From a virus: DNA of 32,130 nucleotides. Positions 21,000 through 27,961 of the stretch are shown piece after piece. The stretch is from the IMG/VR virus record IMGVR_UViG_3300005557_000003, positions 1 through 32,130 of that record. The stretch is one strand, 5' to 3'. The position numbers were made by a program, and so were the translations under genes. The notes beneath the pieces are model-generated. The model was not told where the DNA came from. It ran no database searches and saw nothing but the letters and a program-made list of their open reading frames with translations. Within the stretch, counting starts at the first letter, position 1, and every line of letters starts with the position of its first letter.

Positions 21000-21358
21000 A
21001 ACAAAGAGTCATAGAGTTTAGAGAGAAGTTTTATTTTGAGTTAGTGCGTTCGATTAATTGCTTCTTTAGAGAACAAGAAGGAGAGCTTTTAGGAATGCAC
21101 ATTATACCGTCTTTGGGTCCTGAAGGTTCGATTACGGCAATTGTAGTTTATACACCATTTGAAAAAGAGGAAACGAGAATGAAAGAGAGTAAAGGAAAAA
21201 AGAAAGTAGAGAAAGTGATGCATGAATTCAAAGAAGGAGAATTGCATTCCGGTTCTAAAAAAGGACCTGAAGTAAAGAACCCAAAACAAGCGATTGCAAT
21301 TGCATTGTCAGAAGCTAGGAAATCAGGAGCTAAAATACCTAAAAAAGGCAAAAAATAA
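20993..21358 (+). CDS. DUF6496-like protein with an N-terminal extension
   Basis: 121 residues if read from TTG 20993; TTG 20996 and the internal ATG at 21180 are alternatives. The last 60 residues (MKESKGKKKVEKVMHEFKEG, then LHSGSKKGPEVKNPKQAIAI, then ALSEARKSG) are a clear lysine-rich module that I know as DUF6496, normally a short stand-alone protein of unknown function. The 62 residues before it look like a separate small fold. Either the module is fused to an extra domain here, or the module starts independently at ATG 21180, where only a weak GAGG lies 11 nt upstream. The stop overlaps the next ATG by one base. Confidence 0.65.
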   Translation: MLKQRVIEFREKFYFELVRSINCFFREQEGELLGMHIIPSLGPEGSITAIVVYTPFEKEETRMKESKGKKKVEKVMHEFKEGELHSGSKKGPEVKNPKQAIAIALSEARKSGAKIPKKGKK

Positions 21359-21615
21359 TGGTTATAAAAATTAGAGAGAAGATGATTAATTTTAACGATT
21401 CATATGAGTCGATTAATTTTATAGAGGAATTCCCGGAATGGCAAAGCAAGAATCCAAGTCGAAAGGACTTAGAAATCGCTGATCAGTTCTCTTTATTTTT
21501 CCAGCATTATGCCGTTGAGAGAACTACTTTCGAATTGCAGTGTGATTTATCTTATCAAATCTTTCAACTTCAACAATGTGTTGAAGGAATATTGGAAGAA
21601 ATGGAGGCTATATGA
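21358..21615 (+). CDS. Small hypothetical protein
   Basis: 85 residues. The ATG overlaps the upstream stop as TAATG, and the stop overlaps the next ATG as ATGA. The sequence is helical and acidic, with a Gln-rich C-terminal helix (FELQCDLSYQIFQLQQCVEG). No recognised domain. It belongs to the run of short coupled genes before the terminase. Confidence 0.55.
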   Translation: MVIKIREKMINFNDSYESINFIEEFPEWQSKNPSRKDLEIADQFSLFFQHYAVERTTFELQCDLSYQIFQLQQCVEGILEEMEAI

Positions 21616-21752
21616 TTTTGAGATCAGTGATTGTTGTCTTTCTAATCCTGACTTGGATGGAAATTAAAGACATGAATTCTAAAATGTTTAATTATAAGGC
21701 ATTATATGAAAAAACCGGTTTGCAAGTCGGATGTAGCCTACATGTTAGGTAA
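21612..21752 (+). CDS. Tiny membrane-anchored protein, partly overlapping the next gene
   Basis: 46 residues from ATG 21612. An N-terminal membrane segment (ILRSVIVVFLILTWM) is followed by a short polar tail. Its last 47 nt overlap the following gene in another frame. The overlap and lack of a family match lower confidence, but the start is coupled to the upstream stop (ATGA) like its neighbours. Confidence 0.4.
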   Translation: MILRSVIVVFLILTWMEIKDMNSKMFNYKALYEKTGLQVGCSLHVR

Positions 21753-21888
21753 GGCAGCTCAGTACTGTGACAGCATCAGAGATATATTCGATGCTCTTGA
21801 TAAGAATTTAGACGATATGGAAAGAGCTATATCGTTTATTGAGAATGAAATAGATAAAGAAATAGACAATTTAAAAGGACAAAAGTGA
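21706..21888 (+). CDS. Small hypothetical coiled-coil protein
   Basis: 60 residues with AAGG 7 nt before ATG 21706. After a short Cys-containing start (KKPVCKSDVAY) it is one long acidic helix (DIFDALDKNLDDMERAISFI, then ENEIDKEIDNLK). The stop overlaps the next ATG by one base. Function unknown. Confidence 0.6.
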   Translation: MKKPVCKSDVAYMLGKAAQYCDSIRDIFDALDKNLDDMERAISFIENEIDKEIDNLKGQK

Positions 21889-22022
21889 TGGATAAAATTA
21901 TCAAGAAAGATAAAAAAAAGATTGAGGTCATGATGGACGATCTCGTAAAGAAAGACATTCCTCGTGATAAAAAGATCGAGAAATGTGATAAAGAAATGAA
22001 GATGAAAAAGAAGAAGAAATGA
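21888..22022 (+). CDS. Tiny lysine-rich protein
   Basis: 44 residues from ATG 21888, coupled on both sides (TGATG and ATGA). More than 40 percent of the residues are lysine, and the end is a run of lysines (MKMKKKKK). Nucleic-acid binding is an inference from charge; it could also be a low-complexity reading frame in A-rich DNA, but the coupling argues for a gene. Confidence 0.5.
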   Translation: MDKIIKKDKKKIEVMMDDLVKKDIPRDKKIEKCDKEMKMKKKKK

Positions 22023-22108
22023 ATCATCAGTATTGGGAAGGCGTGTACTCTAAGTTTCATCAATGGCAAAGCATTCAACAGTTAATGTATTTGCTTTTCA
22101 AGAAATAG
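22019..22108 (+). CDS. Tiny hypothetical protein before terminase
   Basis: 29 residues (MNHQYWEGVYSKFHQWQSIQ, then QLMYLLFKK) with an ATGA overlap to the upstream gene. It is aromatic-rich with no motif. Only the coupling and its place in an unbroken gene chain support it. Confidence 0.35.
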   Translation: MNHQYWEGVYSKFHQWQSIQQLMYLLFKK

Positions 22109-22154
22109 GGCAGCTGGTAAATAAATAATTTAAAACCTATTTTGAGAGAAACAT

Positions 22155-22592
22155 ATGGAAAAACAAAAACATGCTGGTGGTCGTCCTAGAGAATTTACAC
22201 AAGAAGTTCTGGACGATCTTGCTGAAAATCTGCGGGAATGGGTGAGATTCCATGCCAAAAACAAGAAATTCGGAATGCTGAGAGATTGGTGCTTTGATAA
22301 TGATTTTAATGTTAAATACTTTAAAAGATATTGCGAGCAGAATGAAAACTTCAAAGATGCGTACGAATACGCAAAATCTTGGCAAGAACATATTGTCTGT
22401 AGACAAGCACTTACAGGAGCCTTAAATGCAAGATTCGCTCAATTCTTTTTGGGATGTTGTCATAAGTGGAGGAGCAAAGAGGTCGAAGATTCTCGCTATG
22501 AGCTTCTTGGCAACGATTATGGTAGATTTCTTGATCATATGGATAAATTAAAGCATAAAGTCGAGAGTTCTGAAGAAGAAGATGATGATTGA
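22155..22592 (+). CDS. Terminase small subunit
   Basis: 145 residues. The start MEKQKHAGGRPREFTQEVLD is the typical opening of one class of phage terminase small subunits, which recognise phage DNA and hand it to the large subunit. A putative HTH follows (EWVRFHAKNKKFGMLRDWCF), then a helical core with ALTGALNARFAQFFLGCCHK. The end is very acidic (EEDDD). It directly precedes the large subunit gene, with one tiny gene in between. AGAGAAA lies upstream; no strong ribosome site is evident. Confidence 0.78.
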   Translation: MEKQKHAGGRPREFTQEVLDDLAENLREWVRFHAKNKKFGMLRDWCFDNDFNVKYFKRYCEQNENFKDAYEYAKSWQEHIVCRQALTGALNARFAQFFLGCCHKWRSKEVEDSRYELLGNDYGRFLDHMDKLKHKVESSEEEDDD

Positions 22593-22672
22593 TGGAAGAA
22601 TGGAAGATGGGGATCGTTTTTATTGTAATACTTGTAACATTGGCTTTGCTGGGTTCTTTCTCTAATGATTAA
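22592..22672 (+). CDS. Tiny membrane protein between the terminase genes
   Basis: 26 residues. After MEEWKM the chain is one hydrophobic segment (GIVFIVILVTLALLG) ending SFSND. Its ATG overlaps the small-terminase stop by one base and its end overlaps the large-terminase start by 8 nt, so all three are likely coupled. A membrane peptide between terminase subunits is unusual. Function unknown. Confidence 0.5.
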   Translation: MEEWKMGIVFIVILVTLALLGSFSND

Positions 22673-23975
22673 AGACTTCTCGAAAAAACAACTTGAGTTT
22701 TTTAACGATTCGGATGCAAGGTTAAATATTGCTGTAGGAGCAGTAAGGTCGGGCAAGTCCCACGTCACTATCCATAGATTCATGAAAGAGCTGTTTCGTT
22801 CTGGGCCCGATGGGAGATATCTTATTACGGGTAAGTCAGAAAGAACCGTTTTAATGAACATTATAGAACCAATGCAGGAGTTTACAGGTGGTCTCATTAG
22901 ATATAACCGTGGGATGGGAGAATTCACACTATTTGGCAAGAAGGTGTATGTTGTCGGTGCAAATGACGAGCGAGCCGAGGGAAAGATTCGGGGAGCGACA
23001 TTTGCGGGAGCACTCGTGGACGAAATTACCATCTTACCGGAATCTTTCTTCCGTATGTTGCTTTCACGTTTGTCAATCGAAGGAGCGAAGTTATTTGGCG
23101 GAACTAACCCAGATAGTCCGATGCATTGGCTTAAGACAGATTTTCTCGATAAATTTGAAGACGATCCAAGAGCCTTAAAACATTTTAAGTTCAATCTCGA
23201 TGATAATCCTACGCTTACTGAGAATTTCAAAAACTCTCTCAAAAAGGAATATCAGGGACTTTGGCATAAGCGGTTCATTCTTGGAGATTGGGTCTTAGCA
23301 GAAGGCGCTATTTATGACTTCTTCGATACTTCTCTCCATGTTGTAAATAATCCTCCAACCTATGCTAAACATTATTTTCTCGGTGTTGATTACGGGACAT
23401 CGAATGCATTTGCTGCAGTCCTGGTTGGTTATAACGATGATCATAAACCAACTCTTTGGGTAGAAAAAGAATACTATTGGGATTCCAAATCAATGGGTTA
23501 TCAGAAAACTGATGCTGAATATGCCCTTGATCTTCAAAGAGAATTCGGTGGTTATCCTATAAGATTGCTCTATTTAGATCCCTCAGCTGCGAGCTTCCAA
23601 ACAGAACTGCGTAGAGGGAAATTCCCAGTCAAGCAAGCAAATAATGACGTGATCGATGGAATTAGATGTGTCTCTACTCTTCTTTCACAAGGAAATCTTG
23701 TTGTCTGTAAGAACTGCGTTAATCTAATCAAAGAAATCGAGGGTTATGTTTGGGATGACAATGCGGTACGACGCGGAGAAGACAAGCCTGTCAAACAAAG
23801 AGACCATGCGGTAGATGCCATGAGATACGTAATATATTCCCATTTTGGGAATAAAACTTCTCTTAAAGAAACTAGCTATAAGGAATCTCATCAAGCTAGT
23901 CAGCAAAAGGCTTATCAGCAGAATCCAATGGCATATCCCGGTTATACCAACTCGAATGGTTGGCAGAAATATTAG
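22665..23975 (+). CDS. Terminase large subunit
   Basis: 436 residues. The large subunit is the ATPase motor and nuclease that pumps DNA into the procapsid through the portal. ATPase motifs: Walker A GAVRSGKS (25-32), Walker B GALVDE (115-120, with D119 and catalytic E120), and a coupling-type GGTN (145-148). The nuclease domain has GVDYG (D242), LYLDPS (D305) and KQRDHAVDAMRY (D380 and D384), the usual RNase-H-like acidic set. The length and motif spacing match PBSX/P22-type enzymes. Its 3' end is overlapped by a minus-strand gene. Confidence 0.95.
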   Translation: MIKDFSKKQLEFFNDSDARLNIAVGAVRSGKSHVTIHRFMKELFRSGPDGRYLITGKSERTVLMNIIEPMQEFTGGLIRYNRGMGEFTLFGKKVYVVGANDERAEGKIRGATFAGALVDEITILPESFFRMLLSRLSIEGAKLFGGTNPDSPMHWLKTDFLDKFEDDPRALKHFKFNLDDNPTLTENFKNSLKKEYQGLWHKRFILGDWVLAEGAIYDFFDTSLHVVNNPPTYAKHYFLGVDYGTSNAFAAVLVGYNDDHKPTLWVEKEYYWDSKSMGYQKTDAEYALDLQREFGGYPIRLLYLDPSAASFQTELRRGKFPVKQANNDVIDGIRCVSTLLSQGNLVVCKNCVNLIKEIEGYVWDDNAVRRGEDKPVKQRDHAVDAMRYVIYSHFGNKTSLKETSYKESHQASQQKAYQQNPMAYPGYTNSNGWQKY

Positions 23976-24120
23976 CCGTGTCATAGACTTTCTGAATGAA
24001 TGCATCTCCGTATTTTTCATATTCTTTGCGAGAATTCAGTAGCCTTTCTAATACTTCTTTAACTTTTCCAATGCTTTTTCCATTTATATATAGATTATCT
24101 TCGCACTCTGTCAAATTCAT
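23896..24120 (-). CDS. Small hypothetical protein, antisense overlap with terminase
   Basis: 74 residues from ATG 24120 with an AAGGGAAG ribosome site, overlapping its upstream neighbour by 26 nt. It is helical and charged (SIGKVKEVLERLLNSRKEYEKY). Its last 80 nt run antisense into the end of the terminase gene. The first 45 residues look like a real protein; the tail may be a consequence of stop-codon absence. Function unknown. Confidence 0.5.
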   Translation of the reverse strand: MNLTECEDNLYINGKSIGKVKEVLERLLNSRKEYEKYGDAFIQKVYDTANISANHSSWYNRDMPLDSADKPFAD

Positions 24121-24286
24121 CTTCTTCCCTTACTTTTGCAGACCAAGAATATATTCCATGCTCGCCTTTTGAATCATAAGTCCACTCATGTTCGCCAGCA
24201 TAAATGAGCTCTTTTACTACTAGAGCTCTTACTCGTTGACCAATTTCGGGCAATTTAATTTTTACGTCAACCCATTCTTCATCCAT
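24095..24286 (-). CDS. Small protein resembling DUF551
   Basis: 63 residues. The start MDEEWVDVKIKLPEIGQRVRALVV matches the opening of the DUF551 family (W-x-x-V-x-x-x-LPE-x-G-x-x-V-x-x-x-V), small proteins common in phages with no known function. The C-terminal part is less typical. A clearer DUF551 member lies at 24895-25086, so these may be paralogues. Confidence 0.6.
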   Translation of the reverse strand: MDEEWVDVKIKLPEIGQRVRALVVKELIYAGEHEWTYDSKGEHGIYSWSAKVREEDEFDRVRR

Positions 24287-24362
24287 ATCTTTGTCTCCCC
24301 AAGTTTACTTCACCATATTGGGAGCAAAGATAAATTGCTAACGATAAATTAAAATTATTGTT

Positions 24363-24391
24363 TTGGTTGAAAGCAACTTAGAAAATATTTA
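24363..24391 (+). promoter_or_regulatory. Candidate promoter for the 24426 gene
   Basis: TTGGTT at 24363-24368 and TATTTA at 24386-24391 are 17 nt apart, 34 nt before the ATG at 24426. The match to sigma70 is moderate. It lies in the 139-nt gap between divergent genes. Confidence 0.3.
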
Positions 24392-24425
24392 GAATCAGAT
24401 CTCAACAATAGAAAAGGACTAGAAA

Positions 24426-24635
24426 ATGAGTCAGCCTCATAATAATATAATTTTTAGAATCCGATCAGCTGTCTACATTATAGGAATAATCACTTGTGCT
24501 TATGCAGAATATATTCATAGTAGTGAAATAGAAAATGTACGGTGTGAAAATTCTTGGATACCTCTTCCTTGGCCTGCCGATTGGATTCCACATCCCATTC
24601 TTCCAGTACCTGAAACTCTACCTGAAACTTCTTAA
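24426..24635 (+). CDS. Small secreted or membrane-anchored Pro-rich protein
   Basis: 69 residues with AAGGA before ATG 24426. Residues about 9-27 are hydrophobic (IFRIRSAVYIIGIITCAYA), compatible with a signal peptide or anchor. The rest is Trp/Pro-rich (SWIPLPWPADWIPHPILPVP). A short anchored, proline-rich protein recalls the outer-membrane subunit of phage spanins, but no lipobox can be confirmed. It is the only plus-strand gene in a minus-strand stretch. Confidence 0.5.
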   Translation: MSQPHNNIIFRIRSAVYIIGIITCAYAEYIHSSEIENVRCENSWIPLPWPADWIPHPILPVPETLPETS

Positions 24636-24640
24636 TTTGC

Positions 24641-24898
24641 TTACTGATCCAAAGGCTCAATGTTTGCTATTTTTTCTTTTTCGGTATTAGTATCTTTATT
24701 CTCCTGCAAAGCATTCTTAATTGTTCCTTGGAACAGCTGTACAAATCCGGAACCGCCAGATTGTATGGGAAACCAATATAGTTTGTCTGAGTCTTGCATT
24801 TTATGAGCATAGTATTCTTGGCCATTCTCATATTTTATATCCGCAATGCCAAAATCTAACTTATTCATAAAATTAATAAGGTCAGTTTTGTTTTTCAT
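24641..24898 (-). CDS. Small hypothetical protein
   Basis: 85 residues. I start at ATG 24898 because it overlaps the DUF551 stop as ATGA and GGAGG lies 11 nt upstream; an in-frame ATG at 24916 is less likely. It is soluble, with IADIKYENGQEYYAHKMQDS and YWFPIQSGGSGFVQLFQGTI, and a charged tail. No family recognised. Confidence 0.55.
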   Translation of the reverse strand: MKNKTDLINFMNKLDFGIADIKYENGQEYYAHKMQDSDKLYWFPIQSGGSGFVQLFQGTIKNALQENKDTNTEKEKIANIEPLDQ

Positions 24899-25086
24899 TC
24901 TTCTTTTACCCTCCAATGACTGATCTCTCCGAATAATTCTTTCATGTGATCACTCTCTTGAAATGCATTCTCAAAGAAATATGAATGGCCAAATTCAAGT
25001 GGATTTCCATCCCGGGTATGTTTCACATCATAAACTCCATCTTGATCGGGAAACCTATCTTTAATGCTAATCCAAGGATTTTTCAT
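24895..25086 (-). CDS. DUF551-family protein
   Basis: 63 residues. MKNPWISIKDRFPDQDGVYD at the start and GEISHWRV at the end are the two hallmarks of DUF551 (WISVKDRLP near the N-terminus, ITHW or ISHW near the C-terminus), a small protein common in phages. Its function is unknown. It is translationally coupled to the following gene. Confidence 0.8.
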   Translation of the reverse strand: MKNPWISIKDRFPDQDGVYDVKHTRDGNPLEFGHSYFFENAFQESDHMKELFGEISHWRVKEE

Positions 25087-25095
25087 AATTTATAT

Positions 25096-25401
25096 TTATA
25101 TGTTTACATCTACTAATTTAGATTCTTCATGAACCTCGATGGCAATCCTAAACATTTTACATATTCTGGATAATGATTCATATGTAAGGCCTGTAGTACC
25201 TCCGACTAAAGGACAAAAAATCGCCCATTTTGTCCAGTCCACTGTTGGATCCAAAAGAATTCCAGGCGTTCTTATCACTAAGATCGTACTGACTATAGTA
25301 CATATCACCGAGACAATTAACATGAAATCATTGGTAAACGAGTCATGCTTTGTGCAAAATTCGCGGCAGTTATTTCTTTCTGAAATACTTGATGAGGACA
25401 T
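25096..25401 (-). CDS. Small protein with two membrane segments
   Basis: 101 residues with AAGG before ATG 25401. Two hydrophobic stretches, about residues 26-46 (FMLIVSVICTIVSTILVIRT) and 58-77 (KWAIFCPLVGGTTGLTYESL), flank a short loop, and both ends are polar. Two-segment membrane proteins of this size are a common holin class, so a lysis role is possible. No endolysin gene is next to it. Function is not proven. Confidence 0.55.
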   Translation of the reverse strand: MSSSSISERNNCREFCTKHDSFTNDFMLIVSVICTIVSTILVIRTPGILLDPTVDWTKWAIFCPLVGGTTGLTYESLSRICKMFRIAIEVHEESKLVDVNI

Positions 25402-25664
25402 AAATTAGTACCTTAATTAATGTGACTAACAATTTTTTATTTTAAATATAAAGATCATTTTCATTTTCCTTATTGGAATATTAATTAAAGATGATGACAC
25501 AAAGATTGTTTTAATCCAAGTAAACTTTTTCGGTGAACGTCTGATAATCTTCTTTATGTTGTGATGACGATATACTTATCCCATTGAATTTACACGACTT
25601 ATGAAAATACAAAACTATTCAAATTCAAAACGCCCTCACACACTACTGTGGAGGCACTGAATTT
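25402..25664. other. 263-nt intergenic region with a weak hairpin terminator
   Basis: Mostly AT-rich DNA without a convincing gene between two minus-strand genes. At 25632-25654 a hairpin (outer GCC/GGC, inner CACA/TGTG around a GTAG-type loop) is followed on the minus strand by GTTTT, so it could end the upstream minus-strand transcript; a T run is also present on the plus side at 25661-25665. The remaining sequence may hold the promoter of the gene starting at 25401; none stands out. Confidence 0.35.
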
Positions 25665-25937
25665 TTATATAGTTTCATTTCTTTTTGGATTACCATAAAC
25701 ATAATGATCTACCTGTATTGAACCATCTTTTGGTAGCTTTTCCAATTCTTCAGTTGCAACGTCTTTCATAACCTCATCAAAATCATCCAATATATTGGCA
25801 TACCTTTTTTTTGCTAACCAATACCTATAATTTCGCTCTTTGCAATTGCACCAGTACTTACCTTCCCAATGTCCGGTTTCCTTAGATCCCTTCTTTTTAA
25901 ACATGGACTTTTTACTTATCTGCTTCATAATAAGCAT
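25665..25937 (-). CDS. Small basic hypothetical protein
   Basis: 90 residues from ATG 25937; a second ATG at 25928 is an alternative and neither has a clear ribosome site. The N-terminus is basic (KQISKKSMFKKKGSKETG), with a WCNC pair following a WEGKYW stretch, which is too little for a zinc site on its own. The C-terminus is acidic to neutral. No known family. It is divergent from the membrane-protein cassette at 25992. Confidence 0.5.
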   Translation of the reverse strand: MLIMKQISKKSMFKKKGSKETGHWEGKYWCNCKERNYRYWLAKKRYANILDDFDEVMKDVATEELEKLPKDGSIQVDHYVYGNPKRNETI

Positions 25938-25991
25938 AGTTAATTAATATAACTCATGTTATCATCTTTTGTGAAATCGTTGGAGGTTTTT

Positions 25992-26177
25992 ATGGATTGG
26001 CTACAAGTTATGACTATTGCTGGTGCAACTGTTGGTTCATTATGGTGGATGCATAAGCAAACTTTTAATGAGATGAAAGACTTTCATGGCAGGTTATGTA
26101 CTTTGGAAGAAAGGTACATACAACTGATGCAAAGAGTTTTAGAAGGACAAAAAAAAGATAATGAGAAGAAGGAATAG
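25992..26177 (+). CDS. Small membrane protein with coiled-coil tail (cassette A, long)
   Basis: 61 residues from ATG 25992, with GGAGG at 25982-25986; an upstream in-frame ATG at 25956 lacks a ribosome site. Residues 1-20 (MDWLQVMTIAGATVGSLWWM) form a membrane anchor. The tail (KQTFNEMKDFHGRLCTLEER onward) is a charged helix with a single Cys. It is a paralogue of the proteins at 14289-14471 and 26292-26522. Its translation start region is nearly identical to that of the gene exactly 300 nt downstream. Function unknown; holin, antiholin and exclusion proteins are candidate classes. Confidence 0.7.
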   Translation: MDWLQVMTIAGATVGSLWWMHKQTFNEMKDFHGRLCTLEERYIQLMQRVLEGQKKDNEKKE

Positions 26178-26180
26178 AAG

Positions 26181-26276
26181 ATGAGTCTTGTATTTTTGTT
26201 GATAGGATTTGTCGCTCTTTTACAATTGGTGATCTATTGGTGTGACAAAGATGATTCAGAAGAGAATTTTTTTTAA
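26181..26276 (+). CDS. Tiny membrane protein (cassette A, short)
   Basis: 31 residues with AAGGA before ATG 26181, 3 nt after the previous stop. One membrane segment (LVFLLIGFVALLQLVIYW) is followed by an acidic tail (DKDDSEENFF). Same size and plan as the 26526-26627 protein, so it is the short partner of a two-gene cassette. Function unknown. Confidence 0.6.
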   Translation: MSLVFLLIGFVALLQLVIYWCDKDDSEENFF

Positions 26277-26291
26277 TCGATGGAGGTTTTT

Positions 26292-26522
26292 ATGGAAATG
26301 GGAACGATTTTAGGTTTAGTACTAGGAAATGCAGCTTTTATTATTCCTTTGTTTTTATGGAGTCGTGCTGAATCTAGAGCGGATTACAGACATCTTGAGG
26401 AATCAGTAAATGCTAATCTTATCGCTATTAGAGAAGAGATAAAAGATTTTCATGGACGCCTTTGTGCAATTGAAGAAAAGAGTCGTTGGGAATCAAGAAG
26501 AATAGTAACGGAAAGGGAGTAG
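26292..26522 (+). CDS. Small membrane protein with coiled-coil tail (cassette B, long)
   Basis: 76 residues from ATG 26292 with GGAGG at 26282-26286. Membrane segment MGTILGLVLGNAAFIIPLFL, then WSRAESRADYRHLEE and a charged helix, ending with KDFHGRLCAIEEKS, which matches KDFHGRLCTLEER of cassette A. The SRAESRAD segment parallels RQETRAD of the 14289-14471 protein. This is the third paralogue, with a longer linker than cassette A. Function unknown. Confidence 0.7.
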   Translation: MEMGTILGLVLGNAAFIIPLFLWSRAESRADYRHLEESVNANLIAIREEIKDFHGRLCAIEEKSRWESRRIVTERE

Positions 26523-26525
26523 GAA

Positions 26526-26627
26526 ATGGGTTTATTTTATTTATTTTTAGTTTGTATGGCTGGTTTTTGGTGGCTGAATAGAGATGAAATTAGAGAAGAA
26601 GTTGAAAGAGATGAAGAGCCTTACTGA
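26526..26627 (+). CDS. Tiny membrane protein (cassette B, short)
   Basis: 33 residues with GGGAGTAGGA before ATG 26526. One membrane segment (LFYLFLVCMAGFWWL) is followed by an acidic helix (NRDEIREEVERDEEPY). It mirrors the short gene of cassette A in size, order and charge pattern. Its 3' end overlaps the convergent ejection-protein gene by 7 nt. Confidence 0.6.
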   Translation: MGLFYLFLVCMAGFWWLNRDEIREEVERDEEPY

Positions 26628-27961
26628 TTTTCTTTTTCCAGTTCTTTCTCTAATTTCTTGGCATTTTCCCTAATCGCCACAACATCTTCTTTAAGCCCAG
26701 ATTTTATTAGATCAAGATACAGTTTTCTAAGTGTTGGACTTTTTAAAGCTTTGGCAGCAATTTCTCCAGCTCCAACAACTCCAGTTCCCACTAATCCCGT
26801 TGAAGCCAATCCTGTAGCAGTCGGAATTGCTCCTGCAACGTGTCCTACTCCAAATAACGGCAATATAGAATGGGGACCGTACTTTTTAAGAATTTTTCCG
26901 ATTTCTGTACGCGCTCTTTTGCTTTGCTCAATTGCGCCATGAACTTCATTAGCTTGTTTGTAGTAAGTCATCCACTCAGGATTCTGTTTCCCATATTCTT
27001 TTAATGATCCATCGACGGCTTTAGCTACCTGATCTAATCTAGCTTTAGCTGTCCTGATCCCAGGTTTATTTCCTTCAAGTTGCTTATAGATCGAACCTCT
27101 GGCAACATTGATCTTCTTCTTAATCTCCTTAAGCACATCAATTTCTGTTTGTGGACCATTCAAGAGTTTTTCGATCTTGGAGATTTCTTTGAGAGCAGGT
27201 TTATCAGCATCTGAAACCCCTCCCTTTTTGATTTTGTTCTTCAATTCAGTTACAGAATTTCTCAATCTAGAATTGTCCACTGATGCATTCGAAGGTAATG
27301 CAGATGATTCTTTTTGAAAGAGTTGATCTTTAAGATTAACGGCAGCTTTAGGATTTATCATTGAACCAGCAAGAATCGTGCCAAGTTTGGCTAAAGTCTG
27401 TTGATTCTTGCTTCCTCCCATATGCTCTGATAATTCAGAGGCTAGATTCCCACCTAATGCCAGTAATGCTGGCTTAATAACTTTCAGTTGGCTACCTGGT
27501 AAAGGAAGAGCCAGAGCAGCAAAATCAGAAACCAGATCATCAGATTTCCTTTCCCATTCATTTTTTGGCTCCAGTTTTTCTCCGAATATAAACTTTGTTA
27601 CATTTTCCCTGATGTCTTCAGATTTAGGAAATAATTTGTAAGGTGCAGCTTTTTTTGTCAATTCCAGTGCTTTTTCAACAGGTTCTCTAATTCCTATTTT
27701 TTCAGCACCGGCTTTTAAAGCTTTTTCCGGCACTATGCTCTCGAGAAATTGTCCAATAGCCCTTGGTGCTCCTAAAACTGTTTCAGTTGCCCTTGCTGCT
27801 GACCGTCCGGCTGTGCGCAAACCTCTTTTTAAAAACCCTTCTTCAGGTTCTTCATTTTCAATAACTTGTTTTGGCCTGTAAGCAGCAAAGATATCTTCTT
27901 GCGCTTCTTCATTGAAATTGTTGTTTTTAGGCCTATATGCAGCAAATGGATCGTTAGACAT
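26621..27961 (-). CDS. Candidate DNA ejection / internal virion protein
   Basis: 446 residues. The N-terminus carries two copies of a short motif, NDPFAAYRPK and EDIFAAYRPK, about 22 residues apart, a feature I associate with phage internal virion proteins. The centre (residues about 130-330) is helical and charged. Near 350-400 is a Gly/Ala-rich hydrophobic stretch (ILPLFGVGHVAGAIPTATGL and on), possibly membrane-active. It is the last of three proteins in the position of P22 gp7, gp20 and gp16, which leave the virion with the DNA to form a channel through the cell envelope. The start overlaps the upstream stop by one base. Role inferred from layout and composition. Confidence 0.55.
   Translation of the reverse strand: MSNDPFAAYRPKNNNFNEEAQEDIFAAYRPKQVIENEEPEEGFLKRGLRTAGRSAARATETVLGAPRAIGQFLESIVPEKALKAGAEKIGIREPVEKALELTKKAAPYKLFPKSEDIRENVTKFIFGEKLEPKNEWERKSDDLVSDFAALALPLPGSQLKVIKPALLALGGNLASELSEHMGGSKNQQTLAKLGTILAGSMINPKAAVNLKDQLFQKESSALPSNASVDNSRLRNSVTELKNKIKKGGVSDADKPALKEISKIEKLLNGPQTEIDVLKEIKKKINVARGSIYKQLEGNKPGIRTAKARLDQVAKAVDGSLKEYGKQNPEWMTYYKQANEVHGAIEQSKRARTEIGKILKKYGPHSILPLFGVGHVAGAIPTATGLASTGLVGTGVVGAGEIAAKALKSPTLRKLYLDLIKSGLKEDVVAIRENAKKLEKELEKENQ

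Noticed and set aside
22535-23242. Minus-strand frame of 235 codons opposite the terminase
   Set aside because: It lies entirely across a certain terminase large subunit and the end of the small subunit, with no motif of its own.
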